In this document: positions 9,478 to 19,130 of the stretch, piece by piece
Layout: every line of letters starts with the position of its first letter
Position numbering within the stretch: position 1 is the first letter of the stretch
Assembly: GCF_000420765.1 (NCBI RefSeq)
Contig: NZ_ATVO01000009.1
Coordinates: 90,769-154,768 of the forward strand
Reading direction: 5' to 3'
DNA from: Sandarakinorhabdus limnophila DSM 17366
GTDB lineage: Bacteria; Pseudomonadota; Alphaproteobacteria; Sphingomonadales; Sphingomonadaceae
DNA length: 64,000 nucleotides
Notes under the pieces: model-generated
Seen by the model: the letters and a program-made list of their open reading frames with translations, nothing else
Database searches by the model: none
What the model was told of the DNA's origin: nothing
Translations under genes and position numbers: made by a program

Positions 9478-10023
9478 GTGCCAAAACAGCGGCGCAACGA
9501 TGATTGGGGCTTCCCGCGCTGGCGGGATTATGGCGCTGAACGCGCCGCCACCACCGTGCGCCTGTGCGATCGCGACGGGTGCACCAACGTGGGTGACCGC
9601 CCTGCCCCCAAGGCGCCCAACAGCCCGGAACGCTGGATGTTCTGCCAGGAACATGCCGCTGAATATAACGCCGGCTGGGATTATTTCCGCGGCCTGACGC
9701 CAGAAGAGGCCGCCGCCCGCGCGGCTTCGGAAGACCGGCAGCGCAATTATCGCCGCGCCAGCCACTGGGAATGGGGCGGCGAAGGCGATGGCAGCCGCAG
9801 CCGCGCTGAACTTGATGCGCTGAGGGTGCTGGGGCTGGATGCCGACGCCAGCACCGATAGCATCAAAACCGCGTGGCGTACGGCGGCCAAGGCCAGCCAC
9901 CCGGACGTGGCCGGCACGAGCCCTGAAGTGGCCGAGCGGTTCCGCGCCGTGCAGGCGGCATGGGCGGTGTTGCAGGCTGCAGATGCCGCGCGCGCCCAAG
10001 CCGCCGAACGCGATGCACGTTAG
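9478..10023 (+). CDS. J-domain (DnaJ-like) protein with Cys/His cluster
   Basis: About 181 aa. The C-terminal third is a J domain: LDALRVLGLDADAS, a helix with KTAWRTAAK, the HPD tripeptide in ASHPDVAG, and a final amphipathic helix. It should stimulate an Hsp70 partner. The N-terminal half has a CDRDGC...CQEH arrangement that could bind zinc. GTG at 9478 follows a GAGGAG ribosome-binding site at good spacing; a TTG at 9460 in the same frame is less well placed. It is a stand-alone gene, divergent from the MFS gene. The client or process is unknown. Confidence 0.75.
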   Translation: MPKQRRNDDWGFPRWRDYGAERAATTVRLCDRDGCTNVGDRPAPKAPNSPERWMFCQEHAAEYNAGWDYFRGLTPEEAAARAASEDRQRNYRRASHWEWGGEGDGSRSRAELDALRVLGLDADASTDSIKTAWRTAAKASHPDVAGTSPEVAERFRAVQAAWAVLQAADAARAQAAERDAR

Positions 10024-10098
10024 AAAGCCCAGCTTTCGCAAGCACAAGAAAAGCCGGGGTTGAGCAAAACCGGCCAACGCTGTTTGAGGGGGATCATG

Positions 10099-11316
10099 AT
10101 GGCAAGATTTCGCACCCTGTTCGCCGCCGGCCTCATTGCCGGCCTCACCGCCACCCCGGCACTGGCCGCCGGGCTTTATGGCCAATGGCGCGTCAGCTTT
10201 GACGCCCACCCCGGCGGGCCGCTACCGTTCACGCTGGATGTGCGCGAAGGCAAATCGGGCCCGCAGGCCTGGCTGGTCAATGCGCCGGAACGGCTTAAGG
10301 TTGAGCAGGTGCAGGTGACGGGGGACAGCATCACGCTGATCTTCCCCAGCTACAACAGCAAGCTGGAGCTGAAAGCCGCCGGCAACGGCACGCTGGCCGG
10401 GACCGCGACCGTGCTGCGCGCCACCGGAACCGTCACGCTCGCTGCCCGCGCCCAGCGCGGCAGCTGGCGCTTCACGCCAACCGCGGTAAAGCCGGCGGGT
10501 AACGTGGCCGGCCGCTGGAACCTCACCTATGGCGACAACAAGGTGAAGGGCCTGGTGTTGCTGAAGCAAGTGGGTTCCCAGGTATCGGGCACGGTGCAGC
10601 TGCCAACAGGCGACATGCGCTATCTGTCGGGCGAACTGAACGGCACCCAGCTCAAGCTTTCCACTTTCGATGGCAGCTTCACCAGCCTGTGGCAGGGCAC
10701 GCTGGCCGGCGACACGCTGAAGGGCGCATCGTTTGCCGCCACCAGCCGGCCGGCCGGCAATCCGTGGGAAGCGAAGAAGGAACGCCAAGCGACGATGAAT
10801 GCCGTGCTGGTCGAGGCACCCGGCGGTGAGCGGCTGTCGTTCCGCCTGCCGACCCCGGAAGGCCAGATGATCAGCCTGAACGACGCCCGCTACAAGGGCA
10901 AGGTGGTGGTGATCACGCTGGGCGGTGCTTGGTGTCCCAATTGCCACGACGAAGCCATTTTCATGGGCCCCTACGCGGCGCGCCGACAAAAGGAAGGCCT
11001 GGAAATGATCGGCCTGCAGTTCGAATATGGCACCGATCAGGCCCGCGCCATGCGCCAGATCACCAGCTTCAAGACCCGGTACAAGTTGCCCTACCCGATG
11101 GTCTATGGCGGCCAGCCGAACGCCGAAGACACCAAGAAGGTGCTGGGCGATCTGGCCCCGGTAAAGGTGTGGCCGAGCACGATCTTCATCGGTCGTGATG
11201 GCCGGGTGAAGGAAGTGCACGTGGGCTGGGCCGGGCCGGCGACCGGTGCGCTGAGCGAGAAGGTGAAGCGCGAATTCGACGAGACGGTGACAAAGCTGCT
11301 CAAGCAGAAGGCCTGA
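10099..11316 (+). CDS. Secreted thioredoxin-fold protein (TlpA-like) with N-terminal beta domain
   Basis: A 405-aa exported protein. The signal peptide (residues 1-21, ending TPALAAG) is followed by about 220 residues of beta-rich sequence with repeated GxW and TGTVTL patterns, then a redoxin/TlpA-like thioredoxin fold from about residue 250. The redox motif CPNC is at 279-282 in GGAWCPNCHDEA, and a late cis-proline region reads VWPSTIFIGRDG. It probably reduces or isomerises periplasmic disulfides. Two ATGs (10096 and 10099) follow a GAGGGGG site; the second has better spacing. The N-terminal domain has no assigned function. Confidence 0.8.
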   Translation: MARFRTLFAAGLIAGLTATPALAAGLYGQWRVSFDAHPGGPLPFTLDVREGKSGPQAWLVNAPERLKVEQVQVTGDSITLIFPSYNSKLELKAAGNGTLAGTATVLRATGTVTLAARAQRGSWRFTPTAVKPAGNVAGRWNLTYGDNKVKGLVLLKQVGSQVSGTVQLPTGDMRYLSGELNGTQLKLSTFDGSFTSLWQGTLAGDTLKGASFAATSRPAGNPWEAKKERQATMNAVLVEAPGGERLSFRLPTPEGQMISLNDARYKGKVVVITLGGAWCPNCHDEAIFMGPYAARRQKEGLEMIGLQFEYGTDQARAMRQITSFKTRYKLPYPMVYGGQPNAEDTKKVLGDLAPVKVWPSTIFIGRDGRVKEVHVGWAGPATGALSEKVKREFDETVTKLLKQKA

Positions 11317-11405
11317 GACAGGCCGACGCGAACCATCCACAGTCGGTTGCAGCGGGTGGTGGCCAGCCACTACCGCAGCCGCAAAGCCCCTGCTAGATAA
11401 CGGGC

Positions 11406-12068
11406 ATGACCCTTCCCGTTCGCATCGCACCATCGATCCTGTCGGCGGATTTCGCCCGCTTGGGTGAAGAGGTGCGCGCGATCAGCGCCGCCGGGGCGGA
11501 CTGGATCCATGTCGACGTGATGGACGGGCATTTCGTGCCCAATATCACCATTGGCCCGGCCGTGGTGAAGGCGCTGCGCCCGCACAGCGACCTGCCATTC
11601 GACGTGCACCTGATGATCAGCCCGGTGGACCTGTATCTAGAAGCCTTTGCCGAGGCCGGCGCCGATATCCTCACCGTCCACCCCGAATCCGGCCCGCACC
11701 TGCATCGCACCATCCAGCGCATCAAGGCGCTGGGGAAAAAGGCTGGCGTATCGCTCAATCCGGCCAGCCCGGTGGAACTGGTCGCCGAAGTGCTGGGCGA
11801 TATCGACCTTATCCTGGTGATGAGCGTAAACCCCGGTTTCGGCGGGCAGAGCTTCATCACCAGCCAGCTGAAGAAGATCGAACGGCTGCGGCGGATGATC
11901 GACGACAGCGGGCGCCAGATCCATCTGGAAGTGGATGGCGGCGTGGATGCCGGCAATGCCGCCACCGTGATTGCCGCCGGGGCCGATGTGCTGGTCGCCG
12001 GCACCGCCAGCTTCAAGGGCGGCGCAGCGCAGTATGCCGCTAATATCGCGGCCTTGAAGGGGCATTGA
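11406..12068 (+). CDS. rpe: Ribulose-phosphate 3-epimerase
   Basis: Interconverts ribulose 5-phosphate and xylulose 5-phosphate in the pentose phosphate pathway. The 220-aa TIM barrel begins with the signature [10 protein letters not shown], then [12 protein letters not shown] (metal-binding His and catalytic Asp), [14 protein letters not shown] and the second catalytic Asp in LEVDGG. Length and motif order are canonical. Its stop codon overlaps the next ATG (heparinase-like protein), so the rpe - heparinase - purH row is probably co-transcribed, an order seen in other alphaproteobacteria. Confidence 0.97.
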   Translation: MTLPVRIAPSILSADFARLGEEVRAISAAGADWIHVDVMDGHFVPNITIGPAVVKALRPHSDLPFDVHLMISPVDLYLEAFAEAGADILTVHPESGPHLHRTIQRIKALGKKAGVSLNPASPVELVAEVLGDIDLILVMSVNPGFGGQSFITSQLKKIERLRRMIDDSGRQIHLEVDGGVDAGNAATVIAAGADVLVAGTASFKGGAAQYAANIAALKGH

Positions 12069-13825
12069 TGGCAAAACCGCCCCAATCTCCCACGGCTCAT
12101 CCCGAACTTGAAGATGAGAATGGCAGCCTGCGCCGTGGCAGCGGTGATCGCGGCCTGTCGCTATCGGAAAAACTGGCTGCGGGGCTCACGTCGCGGCTCT
12201 ATGCCTCGCCGCTGCACAGCTTTCGCCTGCGCGGCCGCTTTCCGCTGAAACTGCTGGCTGCGCCGGCCGATCCGGTGCCCGGCGACCCCCATATCGGTGA
12301 GCGCATCATCGCCGGCCGCCTGATCCACGCCGGTCATACGCAAATGACGCGGGACATCAATTTCCGCGAAGCCGGCCCGCCGCCGGAGTGGCTGGAATGG
12401 GCGCATGGCTGGGAATGGCTGCGCGATCTGGCGATCCTGCCCGATCGCGAGGCCGCGCGGCGCGCGGCGGAGAATCTGGTCGAACGCTGGTTGGCCAGCA
12501 TGGGCGAGTATGATGCGCTGGGCTGGCGCGCCGATCTGGCCGGCACGCGGCTGCTGATGGCGCTGGGCCATGCGCCGCTGATCCTGTCATCATCGAACCA
12601 GATCTATCGTTCGGCGGTGCTGTCGGCGATGGCGACCTGGGCCCGCCACCTTGATCGCGCCGCCCGGCGTGGCACCGAAGGCCTGGCGCAGGCCAAGGCG
12701 CTGTGCGGGCTTTATGCCGCTGGCACACTGATCCCCGGCGGCGACGTGCGCGCCAGTGCGGCGCTGGCCGGGCTCAACCAGTTGCTGCCGGCGCTGGTGC
12801 TTCCCGACGGCGGCATCGCCAGCCGCGCGCCGATTGATGGCCTGACGCTGGCCGATCTGTTGATCTTCACCGCCGGCGCGCCGGAAGCACTGGGCAACCG
12901 CGCGCCGCCGGTATTTGCCGATACGCTGGCCCGGCTCGCCCCGGCGCTGCGCGGGCTCATGCTGGGCGATGGCCAGATCGGTGCGTGGCATGGCGGCGCA
13001 GTGATCGGCGCCGATGCCCTTGACCGGCTTTCGCGCAAGGCGGCGACAGGCACCGAAATCCGCCGCGGCGGCCGCTGGAGCGGCTATCACCGCCTCTCGG
13101 CCGGGCGCAGCGTGGTGGTGATCGATGCCGGGCCGCCGCCATCGGCCCGCCTGTCCAACAGCGGCCACGCCGGTACCCTCGCCTTTGAGATGAGCGACGG
13201 GCCCGACCGGCTGATCAGCAATTGCGGCGGCGTGCGCGGCCTCGCCGCGCCACTGGCGCCGGCGCTGGCATCAGGCCTGTCCACCACCGCCGCCCATTCG
13301 ACCCTGGTGATTGCCGACACCAACAGCACCCGCATCCGCGACGATGGCACGCTGGCCGCCGGGGTGGAGGAAGTGACGCTGGCCCTGCGCAGCAGCGCCG
13401 AAGGCCAGTTGATCGAGACCAGCCACAATGGTTATGCTAAGCGGTTCGGCATGCTGGTGCGCCGGCGCCTCTTCCTCACCGCCGATGGCAATGAACTGGC
13501 CGGCGAGGATCTGATCGAGGCCGCCCCTGCCGGCCTGCTGCGCCGCCGCGCCGAACGCAATTTCGATGTGCGCTTCCACTTGGGCCCTGGCGTTTCGGCC
13601 ACGCCCACCGCCGATGGCATGGGTGCGCTGCTGAAGACGCCTTCGGGCCGCATCTGGGCGTTCAAGGTGCGGCTGGAAAGCGGCGCGGGCCGCCTGGCCA
13701 TCGAACCATCGGTTTGGGTGGATGGGGCCGGCACCATCCAGCGCACCCAGCAGCTGGTGGTTTCCGGCGGCACCCAGAAAATGGCCGCCGATGTGCATTG
13801 GAGCCTGAAGCGGGCTGGCAAATAG
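12068..13825 (+). CDS. Heparinase II/III-family protein
   Basis: A 585-aa protein with an alpha/alpha-toroid N-terminal half (Trp/Arg-rich helices such as EWLEWAHGWEWLRDL) and a C-terminal beta-sandwich half containing SNSGHAGTLAFEMSDG and the conserved TTAAHSTLVI. This resembles heparinase II/III-like polysaccharide lyases. Many alphaproteobacteria keep such a gene between rpe and purH, but no substrate is established. I see no clear signal peptide. The ATG at 12068 overlaps the rpe stop (ATGA-type coupling); the TTG one codon earlier is not needed. Confidence 0.85.
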   Translation: MAKPPQSPTAHPELEDENGSLRRGSGDRGLSLSEKLAAGLTSRLYASPLHSFRLRGRFPLKLLAAPADPVPGDPHIGERIIAGRLIHAGHTQMTRDINFREAGPPPEWLEWAHGWEWLRDLAILPDREAARRAAENLVERWLASMGEYDALGWRADLAGTRLLMALGHAPLILSSSNQIYRSAVLSAMATWARHLDRAARRGTEGLAQAKALCGLYAAGTLIPGGDVRASAALAGLNQLLPALVLPDGGIASRAPIDGLTLADLLIFTAGAPEALGNRAPPVFADTLARLAPALRGLMLGDGQIGAWHGGAVIGADALDRLSRKAATGTEIRRGGRWSGYHRLSAGRSVVVIDAGPPPSARLSNSGHAGTLAFEMSDGPDRLISNCGGVRGLAAPLAPALASGLSTTAAHSTLVIADTNSTRIRDDGTLAAGVEEVTLALRSSAEGQLIETSHNGYAKRFGMLVRRRLFLTADGNELAGEDLIEAAPAGLLRRRAERNFDVRFHLGPGVSATPTADGMGALLKTPSGRIWAFKVRLESGAGRLAIEPSVWVDGAGTIQRTQQLVVSGGTQKMAADVHWSLKRAGK

Positions 13826-13882
13826 CAGGCTGAGGCGCTAGGCGGGCGCGAATTCGTCCACCGCTCCGGAAAGCCGCTCCCC

Positions 13883-15469
13883 ATGACCGACCTCGTTTCC
13901 ATTCGCCGTGCCCTGCTTTCGGTGTCCGACAAGGCCGGGCTGGAGCCGCTGGCTGCCGCCCTGGTGGCACGCGGTGTGGAGCTGGTGTCCACCGGTGGCA
14001 CGGCAACAGCACTGCGGGCGCTCGGCCACGCCGTGAAGGACGTTGCCGAACTGACCGGCAGCCCCGAGATGATGGATGGCCGCGTGAAGACGCTGCACCC
14101 GCGCGTGCATGGCGGCCTGCTCGCCCTGCGCAACAATGAAGACCATGTGCAGGCGATGGCCGACAACGGCATCGGCGCCATTGATCTGGCGGTGATCAAC
14201 CTCTATCCGTTCGCCGCCACCGTGGCCAAGGGCGCGCCGCGGGACGAGATCATCGAGAATATCGACATTGGCGGCCCGGCGATGGTCCGCTCCTCCGCCA
14301 AGAACCATGATTTCGTCGCCATCCTGACCAGCCCCGATCAGTATGACGACTTCATCGCCGCGCTGGACGCGAACGACGGCGCCACCCCGCTGGCGCTGCG
14401 CCGCAAGCTCGCCGCCGCCGCTTTCGCGCACACCGCCGCCTATGATGCCGCGGTCGCCAGCTGGTTTGCCTTTGCCGACCAGCAAGAGATGTTCCCCGCC
14501 GTGCTGGCGGTGGCGCTGACCCGCAAGGAAACGCTGCGTTATGGCGAGAACCCGCACCAGCAGGCCGCACTCTATCTGCCGCAGGGCCGCAGCTATGGCC
14601 TCGCCGCCGCGAGCCAGGTGCAGGGCAAGGAACTGAGCTACAATAACTTGAATGATGCCGATGGCGCGCTCGATCTGATCGCCGAATGGCGCGATGCCGG
14701 CCCGGCTTGCGCCATCATCAAGCACGCCAATCCGTGCGGTGTCGCCACGGGTAACACGCTGGCCGAGGCCTATGAAAAGGCGTTCCAGTGCGATCCGGTT
14801 TCGGCGTTCGGCGGCATCATCGCGGTCAATCAGCCGCTCGACGGCCCGACAGCCGAAGCCATCACCGGCATCTTCACCGAAGTGGTGATCGCGCCTGATG
14901 CAGATGAAGATGCGCTGAAGATCTTTGCGGGCAAGAAGAACCTGCGGCTGCTGATTGCCGATCTGCCTGATCCGCGTCGGCCCGGCCTGATGCTGAAGCC
15001 GATTTCCGGCGGCATGCTGGTGCAGAGCCGCGACAATGGCGCCGTGCTGCGCGATGCCTGCCAGGTGGTGACCCAGCGCGCACCGACCGAGGCTGAATGG
15101 GCCGATCTGTTGTTTGCCTGGACCGTGGCCCGCCACGTGAAGTCCAACGCCATCGTCTATGCCAATGGCGGTGCGACGGCGGGCGTTGGCGCCGGCCAGA
15201 TGAGCAGGCTCGATTCCACCCGCATCGCTGCAAGGAAGGCCATTGATGCGGCCGAAACTGCCGGCTGGGCGCAGCCGCGCACCATCGGCAGCTGTGTCGC
15301 CTCCGATGCCTTCTTCCCCTTCGCCGACGGCCTGATCGCCGCATCCGAAGCCGGCGCCACCGCCATCATCCAGCCCGGCGGCTCCATCCGCGACAAGGAC
15401 GTGATCGCAGCGGCTGATGAGCGCGGGCTGGCGATGGTGTTCACCGGGATGCGCCACTTCCGGCATTGA
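13883..15469 (+). CDS. purH: Bifunctional AICAR transformylase / IMP cyclohydrolase
   Basis: Catalyses the last two steps of IMP synthesis: formyl transfer to AICAR from 10-formyl-tetrahydrofolate, then ring closure. At 528 aa it has the normal bifunctional length. The N-terminal MGS-like cyclohydrolase domain (about residues 1-190) starts [17 protein letters not shown] and contains STGGTA and [17 protein letters not shown] sequence. The transformylase domain carries the catalytic Lys-His pair in IIKHANPCG and ends with [12 protein letters not shown] 57-bp gap separates it from the heparinase-like gene. Long antisense frames over this gene are shadows. Confidence 0.97.
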   Translation: MTDLVSIRRALLSVSDKAGLEPLAAALVARGVELVSTGGTATALRALGHAVKDVAELTGSPEMMDGRVKTLHPRVHGGLLALRNNEDHVQAMADNGIGAIDLAVINLYPFAATVAKGAPRDEIIENIDIGGPAMVRSSAKNHDFVAILTSPDQYDDFIAALDANDGATPLALRRKLAAAAFAHTAAYDAAVASWFAFADQQEMFPAVLAVALTRKETLRYGENPHQQAALYLPQGRSYGLAAASQVQGKELSYNNLNDADGALDLIAEWRDAGPACAIIKHANPCGVATGNTLAEAYEKAFQCDPVSAFGGIIAVNQPLDGPTAEAITGIFTEVVIAPDADEDALKIFAGKKNLRLLIADLPDPRRPGLMLKPISGGMLVQSRDNGAVLRDACQVVTQRAPTEAEWADLLFAWTVARHVKSNAIVYANGGATAGVGAGQMSRLDSTRIAARKAIDAAETAGWAQPRTIGSCVASDAFFPFADGLIAASEAGATAIIQPGGSIRDKDVIAAADERGLAMVFTGMRHFRH

Positions 15470-15481
15470 GATTTTGCTGCT

Positions 15482-15503
15482 CCCCTCCCGCTTGCGGGAG
15501 GGG
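15482..15503. repeat. Perfect 10-bp palindrome, REP-like intergenic repeat
   Basis: CCCCTCCCGC, two bases, then its exact reverse complement GCGGGAGGGG, 13 bases after purH. It is followed by GTGGGTGGGC and a second weaker purine/pyrimidine-rich stretch up to 15560. No T-run follows, so a classical terminator is not indicated. The sequence resembles the REP-type repeats scattered between genes in many proteobacterial genomes. Confidence 0.7.
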
Positions 15504-15551
15504 CCGTGGGTGGGCATCTTCCCTAAGCTTGGCGGCGAAGGAGAGGCTCCC

Positions 15552-16700
15552 ATGCTCGAACGGATCAAGACGGCACTCGAAACCACGCTTGCCTCAGCCA
15601 ACGTACCCGGAGCCGTGGCCGTCGTCGGCAACAGCAGCGGCACATTGGCGGAAGTGGCGGTGGGCACCAAGGGCCCCGGCGGCCCGCCCCTGAGCCAGGA
15701 TGATCTGTTCCAGATCGCATCGATGACCAAGGCCATCGCCAGCGTCGCCGCCATGCAACTGGTGGAACAGGGCCGGCTCAACCTTGATGATGATCTCGGC
15801 ACGTTGCTACCGCAGCTCGCCAGCCCCGAAGTGCTGGAAGGCTTTGACGACGAGGGCAAACCGGTCACCCGGCCGGCCGCCGGGCCGATCACGCTCAGAC
15901 AATTGCTCACCCACACGTCAGGCTTTGGCTATGAATTCATGTCGGCGGAGCTGACCCAGTTTCGCCAGCACAACCCGGCCGCACCCGGCAGCCTCGCCAG
16001 CCTGAAAGCGCCGCTGCTGGCCGATCCCGGCACGCAGTGGATCTATGGCATCTCCACCGATTGGGTGGGGCTGGCGGTGGAAGCCGCCTCGGGCATGAAG
16101 CTGGGCGACTGGCTGACCCGTCATGTCACCGGGCCGCTGCGCATGAACGACACGACATTCGCTTTCGACGATGCGGTGAAGGCGCGGCTAACGCCGCTGC
16201 ACGAGCGCACCCCCGATGGTGGCCTGATGCCCTTCCCGGTGCATTTCGGCGGCGGGGACAAGGCCGAGTTTCAGGGCGCCGGCGGTGGCCTGATCTCCAC
16301 CGCGCGCGATTATCTGCAATTTTGCCGGATGTTCCTGAACCGCGGCCAGTTGAACGGTGCCCGCATCCTGCGCCCCGAAACCGTCACCGACATGGCCAGC
16401 AACCAGGTGACCATGCCAGCCGGCCGGATGACCAGCAACCTGCCCGGCTTTTCCAGCGATTTCGATCTGTTCCCGATGATGGATTGCGGGTGGGGCCTGG
16501 GCTTCCTAATCAACCCGGAACCCGGACCGGATGGCCGCGCTGCAGGCTCGTTGGCCTGGGCCGGCATCGCCAACAGCTATTACTGGATCGATCCCGAATC
16601 CGATATCGCCGCCGTGTTGTGCATGCAGCATCTGCCCTTTGGCGAACCGACCACGGTGGAAGTGCTGCGGGCGTTCGAACGCGCGGTTTACGGCAAATAG
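15552..16700 (+). CDS. Serine hydrolase, beta-lactamase/EstB fold
   Basis: A 382-aa class C beta-lactamase-fold hydrolase, likely an esterase, D-aminopeptidase or similar. The nucleophile motif SMTK is at residues 57-60, the second motif is YGIS beginning at Tyr165, and LLTHTSGFGYEF is the usual family sequence. The C-terminal region has WAGIANSYYW at the KTG position. There is no obvious signal peptide. I chose the ATG at 15552 because the frame upstream lies within purH and the REP-like repeat. YGIS rather than YAN argues against a true AmpC. The substrate is unknown. Confidence 0.85.
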   Translation: MLERIKTALETTLASANVPGAVAVVGNSSGTLAEVAVGTKGPGGPPLSQDDLFQIASMTKAIASVAAMQLVEQGRLNLDDDLGTLLPQLASPEVLEGFDDEGKPVTRPAAGPITLRQLLTHTSGFGYEFMSAELTQFRQHNPAAPGSLASLKAPLLADPGTQWIYGISTDWVGLAVEAASGMKLGDWLTRHVTGPLRMNDTTFAFDDAVKARLTPLHERTPDGGLMPFPVHFGGGDKAEFQGAGGGLISTARDYLQFCRMFLNRGQLNGARILRPETVTDMASNQVTMPAGRMTSNLPGFSSDFDLFPMMDCGWGLGFLINPEPGPDGRAAGSLAWAGIANSYYWIDPESDIAAVLCMQHLPFGEPTTVEVLRAFERAVYGK

Positions 16701-16702
16701 GT

Positions 16703-17140
16703 TCAGGCCAGCAGCAGCGCCAACGGAACCGCCGTGCCAGCCACCAGCATCAACACGGCCGTACGCCGCGTCGCGCGGCTGTTCAGCGCAATGGCCGCGC
16801 CCAGCAAGGCGGACAGGGCAAGCGCCGCTGCCAACACCGCAACGAAGATCTTCATCGGCAGCGCAGCGCGCTTGCGGGCCGCCCGCTCTGCCTCCTTGAC
16901 AGGATCAGCTGGCGCTTTGGCAGCCGCCGGCTGTTTCGACGGTTCGGCGTGCGGCACCGTCTGATCGATATGCACGCTGCCCATCCATGCCGGCGGCGGC
17001 GCCCCATCCCAGCCGCTGGCCTGTTGCAGCCGGAAGGCCTGCAACCCGCCACTGATGGCAAAGAACAGGATCGCTGGCAGAAAGAACACGCCAATATAAA
17101 GATGAAGCTGGCGGATGCGCCGCATTGTTTGAGCGTTCAT
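16703..17140 (-). CDS. Small PepSY-associated TM-helix protein
   Basis: A 145-aa membrane protein. Residues 6-34 (RRIRQLHLYIGVFFLPAILFFAISGGLQAFR) match the start of PepSY-TM proteins, often found with iron or haem uptake and respiratory functions. A Pro/Ala/Lys-rich periplasmic-type linker follows, then a Lys/Arg-rich segment and two more hydrophobic helices. The start ATG overlaps the hisD stop, so it is translationally coupled to histidine biosynthesis although no functional link is known. The C-terminal PepSY domain proper is absent. Confidence 0.75.
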   Translation of the reverse strand: MNAQTMRRIRQLHLYIGVFFLPAILFFAISGGLQAFRLQQASGWDGAPPPAWMGSVHIDQTVPHAEPSKQPAAAKAPADPVKEAERAARKRAALPMKIFVAVLAAALALSALLGAAIALNSRATRRTAVLMLVAGTAVPLALLLA

Positions 17141-18435
17141 TTTCCGGTCTCCAGTCGCAGCCTGATCGACGCGGCGTGGGCAGCCAAGCCTTCCACATCG
17201 GCAATGGCAGCGCCGGCCGGGCCGATGGCGGCCAAGCCGCGCGGGCCGCAATCGAGGAAGGTGGTGCGCTTCATGAAGTCCACCACCGACAGGCCGGACG
17301 CAAAGCGGGCGCGGCGGCCGGTCGGCAGCACGTGGTTGGGCCCAGCCAGATAATCGCCCGCGGCTTCCGGCGTGTGGCGACCCAGGAAGACCGAGCCAGC
17401 GTGGCGCATGCGGGCGAACAGCCAATCGGGATCATCCACCATCAATTCGGCGTGCTCAGGGGCCAGCGCGTCGAGCAACGGCAGGCAGGCGGCGAGATCG
17501 GGCACCAGGATGATTGCGCCGAAATCGCGCCACGAGGCGCCGGCCACGGCGGCTGTGGGCAAGGTTTCAAGCTGGCGGGCCACAGCAGCTTCCACGGCAT
17601 CGGCTTCGGCCGGCGAGGTGGTGATCAGGATGGATTGTGCCACCGGATCATGTTCAGCCTGGGCCAGCAGGTCAGCCGCGATCCATTCAGGATTGGACTT
17701 GCCGTCGGACACGATCACCACTTCGGATGGTCCGGCCACCATGTCGATGCCGACCATGCCATACAGCTGGCGCTTGGCTTCGGCGACAAAGGCATTGCCG
17801 GGGCCAGTGATCACATCGACCCGCGGGATGTGTGCGGTGCCAAAGGCCAGGGCCGCCACCGCCTGGGCACCGCCGATGCGGAACACGCGGCTGACACCGG
17901 CCACGCGCGCCGCGGCCAGCACCAGCGGGTTAACCACGCCATCGGGGGTGGGAGTCACCATGATCAGATCACGCACGCCGGCCACCACGGCGGGAATAGC
18001 GTTCATAAGAACCGATGAGGGATAGGCGGCACGCCCACCTGGCACATAAAGGCCAGCCGCGTCGACCGGCGACCAGCGCACGCCGGTGCGCACGCCGGCA
18101 TCGTCCACCGCGTCATTGCCTTGCGGCTTCTGGCGTTCGTGGAAGGCACGGATGCGGGCGGCGGCGAGATCAAGCGCAGCGCGCAACTCTGGGGCCAAAC
18201 TCGCCAGCGCCCCATCAAGATCGACGCCGGGAATCTCCCAGCCAGCGGCGTTCAGATCGACGCGATCAAACTTGGCAGTGAGTTCGGCCACAGCGGCATC
18301 GCCGCGCGCTTTCACGCCCGAGATGATGGCGGCAACGGTGGCCGACACATCGGCGGCATCGTCGCGCTTGGCATCAACCAGCGCGGCGAAAGCAGAGGCA
18401 AAACCAGCGTCGCTTGCGTCAAGCCGTTGCGGCAT
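17137..18435 (-). CDS. hisD: Histidinol dehydrogenase
   Basis: Zinc enzyme that oxidises L-histidinol to L-histidine in two NAD+-dependent steps, the end of histidine biosynthesis. The 432-aa protein has [18 protein letters not shown], the [15 protein letters not shown] and GPSEVV motifs and the catalytic Glu-His pair in APEHAEL. Length is typical. Its first 17 bases overlap the end of hisG and its stop overlaps the PepSY gene, giving a hisG-hisD-PepSY operon on the minus strand. Other his genes are not in the window. Confidence 0.97.
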   Translation of the reverse strand: MPQRLDASDAGFASAFAALVDAKRDDAADVSATVAAIISGVKARGDAAVAELTAKFDRVDLNAAGWEIPGVDLDGALASLAPELRAALDLAAARIRAFHERQKPQGNDAVDDAGVRTGVRWSPVDAAGLYVPGGRAAYPSSVLMNAIPAVVAGVRDLIMVTPTPDGVVNPLVLAAARVAGVSRVFRIGGAQAVAALAFGTAHIPRVDVITGPGNAFVAEAKRQLYGMVGIDMVAGPSEVVIVSDGKSNPEWIAADLLAQAEHDPVAQSILITTSPAEADAVEAAVARQLETLPTAAVAGASWRDFGAIILVPDLAACLPLLDALAPEHAELMVDDPDWLFARMRHAGSVFLGRHTPEAAGDYLAGPNHVLPTGRRARFASGLSVVDFMKRTTFLDCGPRGLAAIGPAGAAIADVEGLAAHAASIRLRLETGK

Positions 18436-19081
18436 CGGATTTTTCCGTCAGTTCCCGCATGGCATCGATGATGGCGACGACACGGCTATCCGTCTTGAAG
18501 GCGGCGCGGTTGGCGATCAGGCGGCTGGTGATGTTGGCGATCACTTCCACTTCTACCAGGCCATTCTCGGCCAGCGTCTTGCCGGTGGAAACCAGATCGA
18601 CGATGCGGCTAGACAGGCCAACCAGCGGCGCCAGCTCCATCGCACCGTTCAGCTTGATCACCTCGGCCTGCAGGCCACGCGCCGCGAAGTGCCGGCGGGT
18701 AAGGCCGGGATATTTGGTCGCCACCCGGACGTGCGAAAGGCGCGACAAATCGGGATCAAGCGCCGCCGGCTGCGCCACGCTGAGCCGGCAATGACCGATC
18801 CCGAGATCGACGGGCGCGTAGATTTCGGAAAAATCGAACTCCATCAGCACATCGTTGCCGGCAATGCCCAGTTGCGCCGCGCCAAACGCCACAAACGTCG
18901 CCACATCGAAACTGCGCACCCGGATCACCCGCACATCGTCGCGGGAGGTGGCAAAGGTCAGCTTGCGGCTGTTTTCGTCGGTGAAATCCGCTTCCGGCAC
19001 GATGCCGATGCGCGCCAACAGCGGCAGCGCCTCCTTCAGGATGCGGCCCTTGGGGAGCGCGATGATCAGCGGCGTGGACAT
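18419..19081 (-). CDS. hisG: ATP phosphoribosyltransferase, short form
   Basis: First step of histidine synthesis: condenses ATP with PRPP. At 220 aa this is the short HisG form, which lacks the C-terminal ACT-like regulatory domain and normally needs the HisRS-like subunit HisZ. Visible motifs are IALPKGRI at the N-terminus and the PRPP-binding segment [13 protein letters not shown]. The ATG at 19079-19081 gives the family N-terminus; the open frame extends upstream but that extension has no family resemblance. No hisZ is seen nearby. Confidence 0.94.
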   Translation of the reverse strand: MSTPLIIALPKGRILKEALPLLARIGIVPEADFTDENSRKLTFATSRDDVRVIRVRSFDVATFVAFGAAQLGIAGNDVLMEFDFSEIYAPVDLGIGHCRLSVAQPAALDPDLSRLSHVRVATKYPGLTRRHFAARGLQAEVIKLNGAMELAPLVGLSSRIVDLVSTGKTLAENGLVEVEVIANITSRLIANRAAFKTDSRVVAIIDAMRELTEKSDAATA

Positions 19082-19130
19082 GATGCGGCGCGGCATAGCG
19101 CGGATGGCAGCGAAATGCCAACGCGGCAGA

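Noticed and set aside
13838..15916. Very long minus-strand frame (692 codons) opposite purH
   Set aside because: It covers the clearly recognised purH on the plus strand, is His/Gly/Arg-rich as antisense frames of GC-rich genes are, and shows no domain.
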